A stretch of DNA of 64,000 nucleotides from Bradyrhizobium sp. (GTDB lineage: Bacteria > Pseudomonadota > Alphaproteobacteria > Rhizobiales > Xanthobacteraceae), in assembly GCF_030646015.1 (NCBI RefSeq), contig NZ_JAUSLT010000150.1, forward strand, positions 1 through 64,000. Reading direction: 5' to 3'. A model generated the notes under the pieces. That model was not told the origin of the DNA, did no database searches, and saw nothing but the letters and a program-made list of their open reading frames with translations. This document shows positions 24,402 through 32,978 of this stretch, piece by piece (within the stretch, counting starts at the first letter, position 1; every line of letters begins with the position of its first letter). A program made the translations under genes and the position numbers.

Positions 24402-25133
24402 ATGTCCGCGACGCTCCCCCCGCCCCGCCTTTTGCCCAGTGGCGACAGCGCCATCACGGTGGAATTCAGCCGCAACATCGATGACGCGGCCAACCAGCGC
24501 GTGCTGGCGCTCGATCGCACGATCGCGCGTGAGCCGATCGCCGGCGTGACCGAGACGGTGCCGACCTATCGGTCCCTGCTGGTGCATTACGATCCCGTGC
24601 AGATCGGTTTCGACGCGCTGAGCGAGCAACTGGTGGCGCTGGCTCAGCTGCCGGTTCCGCCGGTCACGACGTCAAGGCGCTGGCGCATTCCGGTGGTCTA
24701 TGGCGGCGAGCACGGCATCGATCTCGAGGACGTCGCCAGGACGCTGAACACCACGCCGGACGATATCGTCGCGCGGCATGTCGCCGGCGACTACCGGGTC
24801 GCCATGATCGGCTTTACGCCGGGCTGGTCCTATCTCAGCGGGTTGGAAAAATCGCTACACATGTCGCGGCGGCAAAATCCGCGGCTGTTGACGCCGGCCG
24901 GCACGATCTCGATCGGTGGCGTGCAGACCGGAGTGCAGTGTCTCGCCGGCCCGAGTGGCTGGCATCTGTTGGGACGGACTCCGGTCCGCACCTATCAACT
25001 GCATCGCGATCCCACCTTCCTGCTCGAACCCGGCGACGCCGTCACCTTTGCCGCGATCGACGCCAAGACCTTCGCGGACCAGGACCGCGCCGCCGAAGCT
25101 GGCGAGATCGTCGCCGAAATGATCGCCGCATGA
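24402..25133 (+). CDS. pxpB: 5-oxoprolinase subunit PxpB (KipI-like)
   Basis: ATG 24402 is chosen since LLPSGDSAITVEF, the family start, follows within 15 residues. The 243-residue protein has the CT_C_D domain with GFTPGWSYLSGL and RTPAGTISIGG-type motifs. PxpB works with PxpC and PxpA to open 5-oxoproline with ATP to glutamate. The gene overlaps pxpC by ATGA, and pxpA follows, giving the full three-gene set. Confidence 0.9.
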   Translation: MSATLPPPRLLPSGDSAITVEFSRNIDDAANQRVLALDRTIAREPIAGVTETVPTYRSLLVHYDPVQIGFDALSEQLVALAQLPVPPVTTSRRWRIPVVYGGEHGIDLEDVARTLNTTPDDIVARHVAGDYRVAMIGFTPGWSYLSGLEKSLHMSRRQNPRLLTPAGTISIGGVQTGVQCLAGPSGWHLLGRTPVRTYQLHRDPTFLLEPGDAVTFAAIDAKTFADQDRAAEAGEIVAEMIAA

Positions 25134-26155
25134 CCAAACTCGTGATTTCAGCTGTTGGTCCCGCAAGCTCGGTGCAGGACGGCGGACGGCACGGCGCCCA
25201 GCGCTACGGTCTGACGCCGAGCGGCGCGATGGACCGGCTCGCACTGGCCGCAGCGAACGTTCTGGTTGGCAATGCGCCACTGGCGGCGGCGATCGAGATC
25301 GGTCCGTTTGGCGCCGCCTTCACCGCGCGCGACGGCGCGGTCCGCGTCGCCTTGGCCGGCGCCTCACGCAATGCCGACATCTCAGGGCACACAGCGGCAT
25401 TCAACACCTCCACGACGATCGCCGATGGCGAGACGCTGACGCTGGGCTTTGCGCGCGCTGGTTCCTTCAGTTATCTCGCAATCGAGGGCGGCATTGCCGG
25501 CGAGCCGATGTTCGGCAGCCTCGCGGTGAATGCCCGCGCCGGCCTCGGCAGTCCCTATCCGCGCCCGCTGCAGGCCGGCGACGAATTGCAGGCGGCGGCC
25601 GCCAGCGGCGCGGCCGAGCGGCGGATCGATCTTCCCGCGGTGACGGAGGCGCCGATCCGCGTCGTGCTGGGTCCGCAGGACGACGAATTCGACGACGTCC
25701 AGAAACAACTGTTTCTGGACTCGGAGTGGAAGATATCGGCGACCAGCGACCGCATGGGCTACCGGCTCGAAGGTCCCGTGATCAAACATCTGCACGGCCA
25801 CAACATCGTCTCCGACGGCACGGTTGATGGCAGCATCCAGGTGCCCGGCAATGGGGCGCCCATCGTGCTGATGCCGGACCGCGGCACCAGCGGGGGCTAT
25901 CCCAAGATCGCTACCGTAATTTCGGCCGATCTCGGGCGCTTCGCGCAGACACCGGCCGGCAAGGTTTTTCGGTTCAAGGCCGTCAGCATGGCGGAAGCGC
26001 AGGCCGAGTTCAGGAAATCGGCCGAGTTCCTGCGCACCCTGCCCGACCGCCTCAGGCCGATCGAAAGCTTTGATCTCAATATCGAAGCGCTGCAAGATGC
26101 CAACGTCGCCGGCGCCGCCGTCAGCGCCGTCGATGCCGGGACGTGGTCGCCCTAA
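25130..26155 (+). CDS. pxpC: 5-oxoprolinase subunit PxpC (KipA-like)
   Basis: ATG 25130 overlaps the stop of pxpB. The 341-residue protein has the CT_A_B domain: SSVQDGGRHGAQRYGLTPSG at the N-terminus, LGPQDDEFD in the middle and the C-terminal GAPIVLMPDRGTSGGYPKIA. It forms a complex with PxpB that activates 5-oxoproline or a related cyclic amide. It is sometimes annotated urea amidolyase-related or biotin-dependent carboxyltransferase-like. Confidence 0.9.
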   Translation: MTKLVISAVGPASSVQDGGRHGAQRYGLTPSGAMDRLALAAANVLVGNAPLAAAIEIGPFGAAFTARDGAVRVALAGASRNADISGHTAAFNTSTTIADGETLTLGFARAGSFSYLAIEGGIAGEPMFGSLAVNARAGLGSPYPRPLQAGDELQAAAASGAAERRIDLPAVTEAPIRVVLGPQDDEFDDVQKQLFLDSEWKISATSDRMGYRLEGPVIKHLHGHNIVSDGTVDGSIQVPGNGAPIVLMPDRGTSGGYPKIATVISADLGRFAQTPAGKVFRFKAVSMAEAQAEFRKSAEFLRTLPDRLRPIESFDLNIEALQDANVAGAAVSAVDAGTWSP

Positions 26156-26176
26156 ACAAGAATGCGAGCAAACAGT

Positions 26177-26944
26177 ATGAAGACAGTCGATCTGAATTGC
26201 GATCTTGGCGAAGGATTTGGCGCCTGGGAAATGGGCAATGACGCCGCCATGATCGAGCTGGCCACCTCGGTCAACATCGCCTGCGGCTTCCATGCCGGCG
26301 ATGCCGACATCATGCGCAGGACGGTAGACCTTGCGAAGGCGCGCGGCGTCAGCATCGGCGCCCATCCGGGCTACCGCGACCTGCACGGCTTTGGCCGGCG
26401 GCCGTTTCCCGGCATGAAGGCGTCGGAGATCGAAAACCTCGTCGCCTACCAGATCGGCGCGCTGCAGGCGATCGCCACCGCGGCCGGCCACAAGGTGACG
26501 CACGTCAAGGCGCATGGCGCGCTGTCAAATGTCGCCTGCGAGGACGACATGACCGCAAAGGCCATTGCCTCCGCCATCAGGGCGGTCGACCCGAACCTGG
26601 TGTTCGTGGTGCTCGCCAACTCAAAACTGGTGCAGGCCGGCGAAGCCGCCAATTTGCCGATGGTGCACGAAGTGTTCGCCGACCGCGCCTATGAGGATGA
26701 CGGCTCGCTGGTGTCGCGGCGCAAGCCCGGCGCGGTGCTGCACGACCCGGCGAAAATCGCCGACCGCGTGGTGCGGATGGTGCAGGACGGTGCAGTAGTG
26801 TCGGTCACTGGCAAGGTGATCAAAATGCGCACCGACACCGTGTGCATTCACGGCGATACCCCGGGCGCGGTCGATATCGCGCAGGATATCCGGCAGGCGC
26901 TGAAGGCGGCGAAGATCGACGTGGCGCCGTTCAAGGTTAGTTGA
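26177..26944 (+). CDS. pxpA: 5-oxoprolinase subunit PxpA (LamB/YcsF family)
   Basis: ATG 26177 gives a 255-residue protein starting with the family signature VDLNCDLGEGFGAWEMGND. NIACGFHAGD, GAHPGYRDLHGFGRR and KAHGALSN complete the conserved metal/hydrolase-like sites. It follows pxpC by 21 bp. Together the three genes let the cell use 5-oxoproline, a spontaneous glutamine breakdown product, as a carbon and nitrogen source. No transporter is linked. Confidence 0.92.
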   Translation: MKTVDLNCDLGEGFGAWEMGNDAAMIELATSVNIACGFHAGDADIMRRTVDLAKARGVSIGAHPGYRDLHGFGRRPFPGMKASEIENLVAYQIGALQAIATAAGHKVTHVKAHGALSNVACEDDMTAKAIASAIRAVDPNLVFVVLANSKLVQAGEAANLPMVHEVFADRAYEDDGSLVSRRKPGAVLHDPAKIADRVVRMVQDGAVVSVTGKVIKMRTDTVCIHGDTPGAVDIAQDIRQALKAAKIDVAPFKVS

Positions 26945-26945
26945 A

Positions 26946-27060
26946 TCGTAGGGTGGGCAAAGTGAACGGAAGCGCGAATGCGCGTCCGTGAGCGTGCCCA
27001 CCACTGCGCCAAGGAAAAAATGGTGGGCACGGCGCAAGGGCGCCTTTGCCCACCCTACGA
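26946..27060. repeat. 115-bp palindromic intergenic element
   Basis: It begins TCGTAGGGTGGGCAAAG (26946-26962) and ends with the exact reverse complement (27044-27060), with inner GGTGGGCAC/GTGCCCACC-type inverted repeats. It starts two bases after the pxpA stop. This looks like a MITE- or REP-type dispersed element and could fold into a long hairpin in RNA. Confidence 0.7.
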
Positions 27061-27062
27061 TC

Positions 27063-27215
27063 TCAGAACGGATGAACCGACAGCGTGCCGAACATCACCG
27101 CCGCGATCAGCGCGAGCGAGCCATAGAGCGCTGCGGTATGAAACCCGGTTCCGCCCTGTCGCGAAAGCTGGCGCGCGTAAAGATGCAGGCGGGCTTCCGC
27201 CGATAGTTCGCGCAT
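27063..27215 (-). CDS. 50-residue membrane protein
   Basis: AGGAG sits 8 nt before ATG 27215. The product starts MRELSAEARLHLYARQLSRQ and has one hydrophobic helix (about 27-45, ALYGSLALIAAVMFGTL) near the C-terminus. It looks like a conserved small rhizobial membrane protein. It ends next to the palindromic element at 26946-27060. Function unknown. Confidence 0.6.
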   Translation of the reverse strand: MRELSAEARLHLYARQLSRQGGTGFHTAALYGSLALIAAVMFGTLSVHPF

Positions 27216-27326
27216 GGTCGATCTCCTGGGCAACATGGTCCCATAATGAAGGGCTGTTTGCTGCCGGATGCAAGATGACCGGCGAAATAGCGACGCGGAC
27301 GTCCAAATAGAGTCAGGTTGCAGCCT

Positions 27327-27360
27327 AAAATTCTCCGCCGGGGATTCCGGCGAGAATTTT
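27327..27360. terminator. Strong terminator after the flavin reductase gene
   Basis: AAAATTCT-CGCCGG pairs with CCGGCG-AGAATTTT around a 5-nt loop with one bulge. It lies 35 bp past the stop of the leftward reductase gene ending at 27395, and has A/T runs for both strands. Confidence 0.75.
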
Positions 27361-27394
27361 ATTCGCTGCAATTTGATGCGGATTGACGGTTCCG

Positions 27395-29005
27395 TCAGTA
27401 GACGTCCTGCTGGAACCGGCCTTTCTTCTTGAGGTCGGCGACAAACAGCACCGCCTCGTCAGTCGAACGCGCGCCGAATTGTGCGACGATGTCGACCAGC
27501 GCACGCTCGACATCCTTCGCCATCCGCTTGGCGTCGCCGCAGATGTAGATGTTCGCGCCGTCGGCCAGCCAGGTCCATACTTCGCGGCCGAGTTCGCGCA
27601 TGCGGTCCTGCACATAGAACTTCTTGTCGCCGTCGCGCGACCACGCCAGCGACAGCCGCGTCAGCAAGCCCGAGGTTTTCATCGCATTCAATTCGTCGGC
27701 ATAGAAGAAATCGGATGCGCTGCGCTGATGGCCGAAGAACAGCCAGTTCTTGCCGGGCGCGCCGGTCGCCTTGCGGTCGAGCAGGAAGGCGCGGAACGGT
27801 GCAATGCCGGTGCCCGGCCCGATCATGATGATCGGCACTTTCGGATCCTGCGGCAGCGCGAAGCCGTGGGCCTTCTGCACATAGACCTTGAGCTCGTCGC
27901 CGGGCTTGATGCGCTCGGCGAGGAAGGTGGAAGCGAGCCCGAGCCGCTTGCGCTTGCCGATCACGTAGCGCACGCAGTCGACCGTCAGCGACAGTTTGCC
28001 CGGCGTCGCGTTGTGCGACGAGGAGATCGAATAGAGCCGCGGCTGCAGCGGCTCCAGCGCCTCGACGAAGGCTTCGGGATGCGGACGCACGCCCGAAAAT
28101 TTCTGCAGCGCCGCCATCACGTCGAGCGTGGCGGCATCGCCGTCGGGATCCTCGCCCTGCGCCAGCGCCCGCGCCTTCTCGCGCTGCGCGCCGCCGGTGA
28201 TGTAGGAAATGAGTTCGAACAGACTGTCCGGCGCCGGCGACAACGAGACTTCGTCGGTCAATACTTCGCGCAGCGTCTTGCCCCGGACCTTGGTCGTGTG
28301 CGAGGCGCCCAGCAAGGCAATGATCTGGTCGACATGGCCGAGATCGTTGCGGGCAAAGATGCCGAAGGAATCGCCGACGACATAGTCGAGCCCGGCGCCC
28401 GAGAGGTCGAAATCGATGTGCCAGGTTTCCTTTTCCGATCCGGCCTTGTTGAGCAGCCGGCGCGACAGGAAGGTGGCCGCGACCGGGTTGTCGCGTGAAC
28501 GGCCGGGCTCCGCCGTGACAACAGGTGCAGCCGTAGCAGGCGCTGCCGCCGCCGGGCCGGATGACGCCGCCGGCGCTTTTTCCAGTTCCTCATGCAGCGC
28601 CTTCAGCATCCGGGCGGTTTCCTTGCCGCCGGGGACACAGAGATTGAGACGCGGTTCCGCCTTGCTCGCGATCGCGTCCGAATAGTCGTGGCAATTGTAG
28701 CCGCATTGGCCGCAATCCTGCTGCGCCATCGCCGCCATCATGCGCCGGCGCAGCGGCCGGCCTTCGGCGAGTTTCATGCGATCCGCGATGGGCATGGTCT
28801 GGTCGTGCCAGGGCGCCTCGCCATCGTCGCCATCGCCGGCGGGCCCTTGCAGCATCGACGCACCCTGCTCCGGCGACAGCGCCGTCGGGCCGCCATCCGT
28901 CAGCAGCCCGGCGAAGAAGCCGTTCAGCCACGAGCGCTGCGCATCGGAAAATGGCGCGCTGGAGGGAATGATCTCGATCTTCGGCGGTGGTGTCATCTGG
29001 TTCAT
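27395..29005 (-). CDS. Sulfite/nitrite reductase flavoprotein (CysJ-like FAD/NADPH reductase)
   Basis: The 536-residue protein has no flavodoxin domain. Its N-terminal part carries CGQCGYNCHDYSDAI and then LCVPGG, resembling the four-Cys iron-sulfur motif seen in RnfB-like proteins (about 85-125). The C-terminal 370 residues form a P450-reductase-type FAD domain (RLYSISSSHN) and an NADPH domain (GPGTGIAPFRAFL, then FFGHQRSASDFFYADEL). Its ATG overlaps the upstream siroheme reductase stop, so it very likely feeds electrons to that enzyme. Confidence 0.85.
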   Translation of the reverse strand: MNQMTPPPKIEIIPSSAPFSDAQRSWLNGFFAGLLTDGGPTALSPEQGASMLQGPAGDGDDGEAPWHDQTMPIADRMKLAEGRPLRRRMMAAMAQQDCGQCGYNCHDYSDAIASKAEPRLNLCVPGGKETARMLKALHEELEKAPAASSGPAAAAPATAAPVVTAEPGRSRDNPVAATFLSRRLLNKAGSEKETWHIDFDLSGAGLDYVVGDSFGIFARNDLGHVDQIIALLGASHTTKVRGKTLREVLTDEVSLSPAPDSLFELISYITGGAQREKARALAQGEDPDGDAATLDVMAALQKFSGVRPHPEAFVEALEPLQPRLYSISSSHNATPGKLSLTVDCVRYVIGKRKRLGLASTFLAERIKPGDELKVYVQKAHGFALPQDPKVPIIMIGPGTGIAPFRAFLLDRKATGAPGKNWLFFGHQRSASDFFYADELNAMKTSGLLTRLSLAWSRDGDKKFYVQDRMRELGREVWTWLADGANIYICGDAKRMAKDVERALVDIVAQFGARSTDEAVLFVADLKKKGRFQQDVY

Positions 29006-30789
29006 GAGGAAGCCTCGGCATCGGCCAATTTGCGCAGCGTCTCGCCGTCATGGCGGCGCGCGAAGGTCAGGAACGTCTCGTCAGGTGAAGTGCGATGGGA
29101 GATGTAGGCCTTCAGCAGCCGCTCGACATGGACAGGTGCATCCTCCGCCGTGACGTCGTGAAACACCTCCTGCCCCATCTCGGCTTGCGGACCGAAGCCG
29201 CCGCCGGTGAAGATATGAAACCCATCGACGGTGTCGTCGGTATCGCCGACCGCGATGCGCGCGCCGACCATGCCAATGTCGCTGATGTAATGCTGTGCGC
29301 AGGAATGGTGGCATCCGGTGAGATGGATGTTGATCGGGGTCTCGACCGGTACCCTCGGGTCGCACCAGTCCGCGATCCCGGCGGCGGTGCGCTTGGTATC
29401 GGCATTGCCGAACTTGCAACCGGCGCGGCCGGTGCAGGCTATCAGCCCGGCGCGGATTTCCGAGGTTTTGATCGCAAGGCCGATCGCCTCGATCGCGGCC
29501 GTGGCCAATGCCACCTTGTCGTCGGCGACGCCTGAAATCAGCAGGTTCTGCCAGACCGTCAGGCGGATATCGCCATCGCCGAGATCTTGCGCGATCTTGG
29601 CGAGGCCGCGCATCTGGTCGCAGGTCACCTTGCCCAAAGGCAGCGCGACGCCGATCCAGTTCAGGCCGTCCTGCTTCTGCCGGTGCACGCCGACATGGGC
29701 GGTGCGGTCGAACGCCGGACGCGGCGCGAGCGCCTCCGGCGGTACGCGTGTGAAGGCATGCCCGAGTTTTTGCTCGACCAGGTCAAGGAATTTTTCCATG
29801 CCCATGCCGTCGATGACGTATTTCAATCGCGCCTTCAGCCGATTGGTACGGTCGCCGAGATCGATGAAGACGCGGACAATAGCGTCGGACACCTTCGTCG
29901 CGTCGGCCGGCTTGACGACGATGCCGGTATCGGTGGCAAAATCCTTGTGGCCGGTGATGCCGCCGATGCCGAGCTTGAACCAGACGCCGGGCTCGACATC
30001 GAACCCCTCTTTGACCTCGACCGCGGCAAAGGCGATGTCGTTGGTGTCTTCCAGCACCGCGATCTTGCCGGCGCCGTCGAAGGCGACGTTGAATTTGCGT
30101 GGCAGGCCGGTCAGCGAGCGGTCGTTGAGGATGTGGTAGTGCCATTCGCGGGCGTATTTGCGGGTGTCGAGCAATTCCTGCGGATCGATGCCCGCGGTCG
30201 GCGTGCCCGTGACGTTGCGAATGTTGTCGGCGCCCGAACCGCGCGAGCACAGGCCGAGGTCCTGAATGCCCTCGATCAGCATCACCGCGTGCTTCGGCGG
30301 GATTTCGCGCACCTGAAGGTTGGCGCGGGTGGTGACGTTGCTGAACGGGCCACAGAGCGGTTCGATCAGATCGGCAAGCCCGGAAAACTGCCAGTGCTTC
30401 ATGATGCCGTTCGGAATCCGCAGACGGCTCATATAGGAGTCCTGCGTCGGCCCGACATAAAACAGGCCGTAATAGCGCCAGCGGAAATTGTCCGCCGGCG
30501 ACGGTCGCTCATCGGCCAGCGCCTGCTCCTTCAGCCGCGGATAGGCGTCGAACGGATGCTGCTCGCGCTTCCACTTTTCCTGGTCGACGAGTTTCTTGCC
30601 CGCGGCAAGCGTGCGGTCCTGCGCCTTGATGTGCGACGCTTCAGGGCCGATCGGCTCCGCATTGGCTTTACCCGCGGCTGCGCCGCCGAGGCCGCGCCCG
30701 ACCCGGCTGATCTGCAGCCCCGTCGTGAATCCTTCGAGGTAGCGTTTCTGCTCGTCGGTAAAATCGACTGAGAGCGTTTCTAGTTTCAT
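29002..30789 (-). CDS. Siroheme [4Fe-4S] nitrite/sulfite reductase (NirA/CysI family)
   Basis: The 595-residue protein (ATG 30789; an in-frame ATG at 30831 is possible) has two ferredoxin-like halves and the siroheme-iron-sulfur ligands CTGRAGC and GCHHSC near residues 480-525. It reduces nitrite to ammonia or sulfite to sulfide with six electrons. NasS/NasT genes directly upstream suggest assimilatory nitrite reduction. Several such Bradyrhizobium proteins are called NirA-family, so the substrate is not fixed from sequence alone. Confidence 0.87.
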   Translation of the reverse strand: MKLETLSVDFTDEQKRYLEGFTTGLQISRVGRGLGGAAAGKANAEPIGPEASHIKAQDRTLAAGKKLVDQEKWKREQHPFDAYPRLKEQALADERPSPADNFRWRYYGLFYVGPTQDSYMSRLRIPNGIMKHWQFSGLADLIEPLCGPFSNVTTRANLQVREIPPKHAVMLIEGIQDLGLCSRGSGADNIRNVTGTPTAGIDPQELLDTRKYAREWHYHILNDRSLTGLPRKFNVAFDGAGKIAVLEDTNDIAFAAVEVKEGFDVEPGVWFKLGIGGITGHKDFATDTGIVVKPADATKVSDAIVRVFIDLGDRTNRLKARLKYVIDGMGMEKFLDLVEQKLGHAFTRVPPEALAPRPAFDRTAHVGVHRQKQDGLNWIGVALPLGKVTCDQMRGLAKIAQDLGDGDIRLTVWQNLLISGVADDKVALATAAIEAIGLAIKTSEIRAGLIACTGRAGCKFGNADTKRTAAGIADWCDPRVPVETPINIHLTGCHHSCAQHYISDIGMVGARIAVGDTDDTVDGFHIFTGGGFGPQAEMGQEVFHDVTAEDAPVHVERLLKAYISHRTSPDETFLTFARRHDGETLRKLADAEASS

Positions 30790-31111
30790 GGTGCGCGACG
30801 AAGCTCCTGCGGCCACAACGGGTGGCTTCAACCGAAAGGAATGCGGACCCGTTCATGTCATGCGAACCGGCCCGACCAGCTTCGTTGCTGCGGAAATCCA
30901 TCTTGGACGTTGGCCAACGGGCATCTGCGACGGCTGGCCGCACTGCAACATACAAGTTGCGTGCCATCCCGATTCGGATAAAATATATAGCGATTTCAAT
31001 TGGTTGTGTTTTGGATCTGGAACCTGGCGGCCGGCGCCACCGCTGATTCAAGCAGACCGCCTAATAATTAGACGGTTGGATCGGGTGCCCAACATCGCTC
31101 CACGGGCCGCC
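30790..31111 (-). other. 322-bp leader/promoter region of the reductase operon
   Basis: The region separates nasS from the siroheme reductase and contains a sigma-54-like site (30951-30966), a GCAAC/GTTGC hairpin with a 6-nt loop (30945-30960) and a GCCAC/GTGGC hairpin near 30811-30826. ANTAR antiterminators such as NasT usually bind two hexaloop hairpins in a leader. I could not find a pair with the usual A1/G4 loop. Confidence 0.45.
30951..30966 (-). promoter_or_regulatory. Sigma-54-like -24/-12 promoter
   Basis: On the minus strand the site reads TGGCACG-N4-TTGTA against the consensus TGGCACG-N4-TTGCW, with correct 10-bp spacing between the GG and G(C/T) elements and one mismatch. It would start RNA near 30939, about 150 nt before the reductase start. 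RpoN control suits nitrogen assimilation. Confidence 0.5.
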
Positions 31112-32278
31112 TCACGGGGTTTTGCGACCGATCTTGAATGCGGCCAGATGGCCGGCAATGTCGTTGGCGTCGAAGGCGGGTCCCGCGAAGGCGCCGATCC
31201 CGTCGGAGGCTTCGCTTGGCTTCGCCGCGCGTCCAAGGGCTGCGTCGTACAGGTCCGGCCTGAACACCGCCATCGCGACTTTCAGCGCCTCCGGGCTGAT
31301 CGGGGTCTGTCCCCAGCGCACCATCTGGGCGTAGAGCCATGCGGCCTGTGCGGGGTCCGGCCGCGCCGCGCCCTGCCGCCCCACCAGCAGATAGCGGTTG
31401 CTCTCGCGCATGGTCCCGTCAGGAGAAATCTTGAGGCGGCCGTCGAGCGTTCGCTGGATCACCTCCGGATCGACACCGATGCGCTCGGGTGCGCCGAGGA
31501 TGCGCGCCGCCTCGGCGCGATTCTGCGGCTGCTCGATGAATTCGGCAGCGCGATCATGCGCCCGTATCAGGGCGGCCAGCACGTCCGGATTCTTCTCCGA
31601 CCAGTCCTGCCTGACCGCCAGCACCTTTTCGACCGCGCGGACCAGAATGTCGGCACCGAAATGCAGGATATGGCCGACGCCGAGATCGACCGCGACGGAA
31701 TTCCAGGGCGCGCCGACGCAGAAGGCATCGACGTGACCGTTGACGAGACTGTCCACCATATAGGGCGGCGGCAGCACCACCAGGCGGACGTCCTCGTCGG
31801 GATCGACGCCGCCGGCGGCCATCCAGAACCGCAGCTGATAATTGTGGGTCGAGAACGGAAACGTCATGCCGAAGGTCAGCGGTTCGGCGCCGCTCTTGCG
31901 CCGCGCCGCGACCACGCGGGCCAGCGCCAGCGCGGTCGCCATCGGGTCGAACGGATCGCCCTCTATCTCACTCATGATCGCCGCATGCAGCGCCGGCGAT
32001 ACCGTGATGGCGTTGCCGTTGAGGCCGAGATTGAACGGGGCCACGATCGGCACCTTGACGTGTCCGAGCCCGAGGCTTGAGGCGATCGCGACCGGCGCCA
32101 GCAGATGGGCGGCGTCGAACAGGCCGATGTTGAGCTTGTCGCGGACGTTGGACCACGACACTTCCCGGACCAGCGTGACATCGAGTCTTTCGGCCGCGCA
32201 AAACCCCTTGTCGACGGCGACGATCAGGGCCGCGGCGTCGACCAGCGGAATGAAGCCTATGCGCAGCGGTTTGGTCAT
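31112..32278 (-). CDS. nasS: NasS-like nitrate/nitrite sensor (NrtA/CmpA family)
   Basis: The 388-residue protein belongs to the nitrate/bicarbonate-binding family but begins directly with LRIGFIPLVDAAALIVAVDK, without a signal peptide or lipobox. This fits cytoplasmic NasS, which holds NasT inactive until nitrate or nitrite binds. Its gene overlaps nasT by 4 bp, the usual arrangement. No nitrate transporter gene is in the window. Confidence 0.85.
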   Translation of the reverse strand: MTKPLRIGFIPLVDAAALIVAVDKGFCAAERLDVTLVREVSWSNVRDKLNIGLFDAAHLLAPVAIASSLGLGHVKVPIVAPFNLGLNGNAITVSPALHAAIMSEIEGDPFDPMATALALARVVAARRKSGAEPLTFGMTFPFSTHNYQLRFWMAAGGVDPDEDVRLVVLPPPYMVDSLVNGHVDAFCVGAPWNSVAVDLGVGHILHFGADILVRAVEKVLAVRQDWSEKNPDVLAALIRAHDRAAEFIEQPQNRAEAARILGAPERIGVDPEVIQRTLDGRLKISPDGTMRESNRYLLVGRQGAARPDPAQAAWLYAQMVRWGQTPISPEALKVAMAVFRPDLYDAALGRAAKPSEASDGIGAFAGPAFDANDIAGHLAAFKIGRKTP

Positions 32279-32865
32279 TTCAGCAACTCCGAAGCGGTCA
32301 GGATCGACTGCGCGATCTCGCCGATTTTCTTTTTCTCGCGCATCGCGGTGGAGCGCAGCAGCACATAGGCCTCGTCTTCGGTGAGGCCCTTCAGTTTCAT
32401 CAGGATGCCCTTGGCGCGGTCGATCACCTTGCGGTCCTCGAGCGCGGATTTGGCGCGGTCGAGTTCGTCCTGCAGCTTGGAGAAGGCGTTGAAGCGCGAG
32501 ATGCAGAGGTCGAGGATCGGCTTGATCCGCTCCTTCTTCAGGCCATCGACGATATAGGCGGAGACGCCGGCATCGACCGAGGCCTGGATCGAGGCGGAAT
32601 CGCTCTGGTCGACGAACATCGCGATCGGCCGGCGCACCGCGCGGCTGACCTGGAACATCTGCTCCAGCACGTCGCGGCTTGGGTTTTCCAGGTCGATCAG
32701 GATGACGTCGGGGTCCAGCGCATAGATCCGGGCCAGCAGATTGTGCATCTCGCTGATATGCGTAACGCCGGTAAAGCCCGCCTCCCGCAGCCCCTCCTCG
32801 AGGATCGCTGCGCGGATCGGGCTTTCGTCAACAATGACGATGTTGGGAGACGTCTCGGAGCCCAT
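32275..32865 (-). CDS. nasT: NasT-like ANTAR antiterminator
   Basis: The 196-residue protein has a receiver-like domain (about 1-120, with DESPIRAAILEEGL and DPDVILIDLENP) and a C-terminal ANTAR domain (about 130-190: LEDRKVIDRAKGILMKLKGL and LLRSTAMREKKKIGEIAQSI). NasT binds leader RNA to prevent termination when released by NasS. It overlaps nasS and is upstream of the reductase operon that it likely controls. RNA-target hairpins were not clearly identified. Confidence 0.88.
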   Translation of the reverse strand: MGSETSPNIVIVDESPIRAAILEEGLREAGFTGVTHISEMHNLLARIYALDPDVILIDLENPSRDVLEQMFQVSRAVRRPIAMFVDQSDSASIQASVDAGVSAYIVDGLKKERIKPILDLCISRFNAFSKLQDELDRAKSALEDRKVIDRAKGILMKLKGLTEDEAYVLLRSTAMREKKKIGEIAQSILTASELLK

Positions 32866-32978
32866 CGATCACTCGCATTTGCGGCAAAGCACCTCTTAGC
32901 ATGCTAGAGGCCGGCTTAAAGCCTTGTAATTATGGACAATTGGGACTAGCTCCTGCCCATCATTCAGGCATATCAGAC

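Noticed and set aside
32893..32909. TAGCATGCTA palindrome between nasT and rimO as an operator
   Set aside because: Short and single copy, with no matching site at a functionally related gene; could be chance.
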